43,142 nt of DNA from contig CACXYH010000011.1 of assembly GCA_902771785.1 (NCBI GenBank), positions 1 to 43,142 of the forward strand. Reading direction: 5' to 3'. Positions 42,827-43,142 of the stretch are shown here, piece by piece. The position numbers and the translations under genes are program-made. Under the pieces are notes generated by a model, which ran no database searches, had not been told where the DNA came from, and was given only the letters and a program-made list of their open reading frames with translations. Position 1 is the first letter of the stretch. Every line of letters begins with the position of its first letter. Source of the stretch: an uncultured Prevotellaceae bacterium. GTDB lineage: Bacteria; Bacteroidota; Bacteroidia; Bacteroidales; Bacteroidaceae.

Positions 42827-43072
42827 GTATTTTATCTGTATCATCTGTAATCTGTATTCCGTCGCTTACAAGGTTGCATGCAAACATACTGGCAAAAAAG
42901 AAAGGAGTTGTAATCGCATGATTATCAGCTCCCTCTCTTCTGTCGGGATTACTGGACTATCAAAATGATGATTAAAGGAAATCAAAGATGATTTAAGTTG
43001 CATACTTTGTGCTGATTTTCAATAACTTACACAAACACATCAACAACACTAATAACCTTAAAGAACGTTAAA
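42827..43072. other. Non-coding, no gene seen
   Basis: AT-rich sequence up to the right-end operator region. Short open frames cross it but start in repeats and have no matching features; I see no RNA gene or recognisable site here. Confidence 0.5.
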
Positions 43073-43138
43073 TTCCCGTTATCACGGGAAAAATACGGGA
43101 AAAATATTTGTATTCCCGTGGCATTATTCTTACCTTTG
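43073..43138 (+). promoter_or_regulatory. Promoter with four TTCCCGT/ACGGGAA half-sites
   Basis: Promoter: TTTG (43107-43110), 20-bp spacer, TACCTTTG (43131-43138), driving a gene beyond the window. Half-sites: TTCCCGT (43073-43079) and ACGGGAA (43084-43090) form a perfect 7-4-7 palindrome; a second ACGGGAA is at 43095-43101 and a second TTCCCGT at 43113-43119 inside the promoter spacer. The last site would block polymerase, so a repressor is the simplest reading; the regulator is unknown. Confidence 0.65.
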
Positions 43139-43142
43139 TAGC

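Noticed and set aside
42624-42968. Plus-strand 114-codon frame at the right end
   Set aside because: Made mostly of 10-bp repeat and hairpin sequence; no conserved feature.
1-43142. Prophage, transposon, toxin-antitoxin or defence island
   Set aside because: No integrase, transposase, restriction, CRISPR or toxin-like gene was found on either strand; the HerA-like ATPase alone is not enough.

Overview
The window looks like a chromosomal segment of a Bacteroidetes bacterium, most likely a member of the Prevotellaceae. This rests on: a 2505-residue SprA-type translocon protein beside ruvA; promoters of the Bacteroidetes form TTTG-N19/20-TAnnTTTG upstream of many genes; lipoproteins with LxxC lipoboxes; secreted glycan-active enzymes that share a short C-terminal tail; and the order DUF1599 / DoxX-like / tpiA / SPOR / folE. 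GC content is fairly high for the group. I saw no tRNA or rRNA gene, insertion sequence, CRISPR array or phage gene. Most of the window is ordinary core chromosome; the novelty is in fusions, degenerate enzymes and intergenic sequence.

Left end (1-3.7 kb): a minus-strand operon of a galactitol-type PTS IIC permease, a KduI isomerase with a signal peptide, and the start of an ExuT-like hexuronate transporter, which fits uptake and breakdown of pectin-derived uronates. A divergent radical-SAM gene follows. 3.7-10.5 kb: a tripartite RND efflux operon (adaptor lipoprotein, inner-membrane pump, TolC-like lipoprotein) followed by an LpxA-like acyltransferase that has lost two of the conserved LpxA histidines. 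10.5-15 kb: an intergenic region of inverted repeats and 22-bp tandem repeats, then on the minus strand a secreted multidomain glycosidase candidate and the CCA-adding tRNA enzyme.

15-21 kb: a plus-strand block with a small coiled-coil lipoprotein and then an operon of a DUF1599 protein, a membrane protein joined in frame to triosephosphate isomerase, a SPOR protein, GTP cyclohydrolase I, a one-pass membrane protein and an inositol-monophosphatase-family enzyme. 21-34 kb: minus-strand nadB, sprA, ruvA, a histidine-kinase-like protein without its phospho-accepting histidine, and a HerA-like ATPase. 34-42.5 kb: plus-strand diaminopimelate dehydrogenase, a probable minus-strand small RNA, a YqiA-type esterase fused to a degenerate HAD domain, a secreted GH43 arabinanase, and a two-receiver/PPDK-N ATP-grasp protein. 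The right end (42.5-43.1 kb) has no gene but holds 21/22-bp and 10-bp periodic repeats, a strong hairpin, and a promoter with four copies of a TTCCCGT half-site for a gene beyond the window.

SprA suggests that the two secreted glycan enzymes, whose C-termini end in the same kind of Y-T-L-x-G ... G-I-x-V ... K-x-V-x-K tail, are exported by a type IX secretion route. The most unexplained signals are the period-21/22 intergenic arrays (three loci, three sequences, one period), the ~60-nt RNA candidate near 35.3 kb, two promoters placed so close to the ATG that the mRNAs would be almost leaderless, the TPI fusion, and the degenerate signalling and hydrolase domains.
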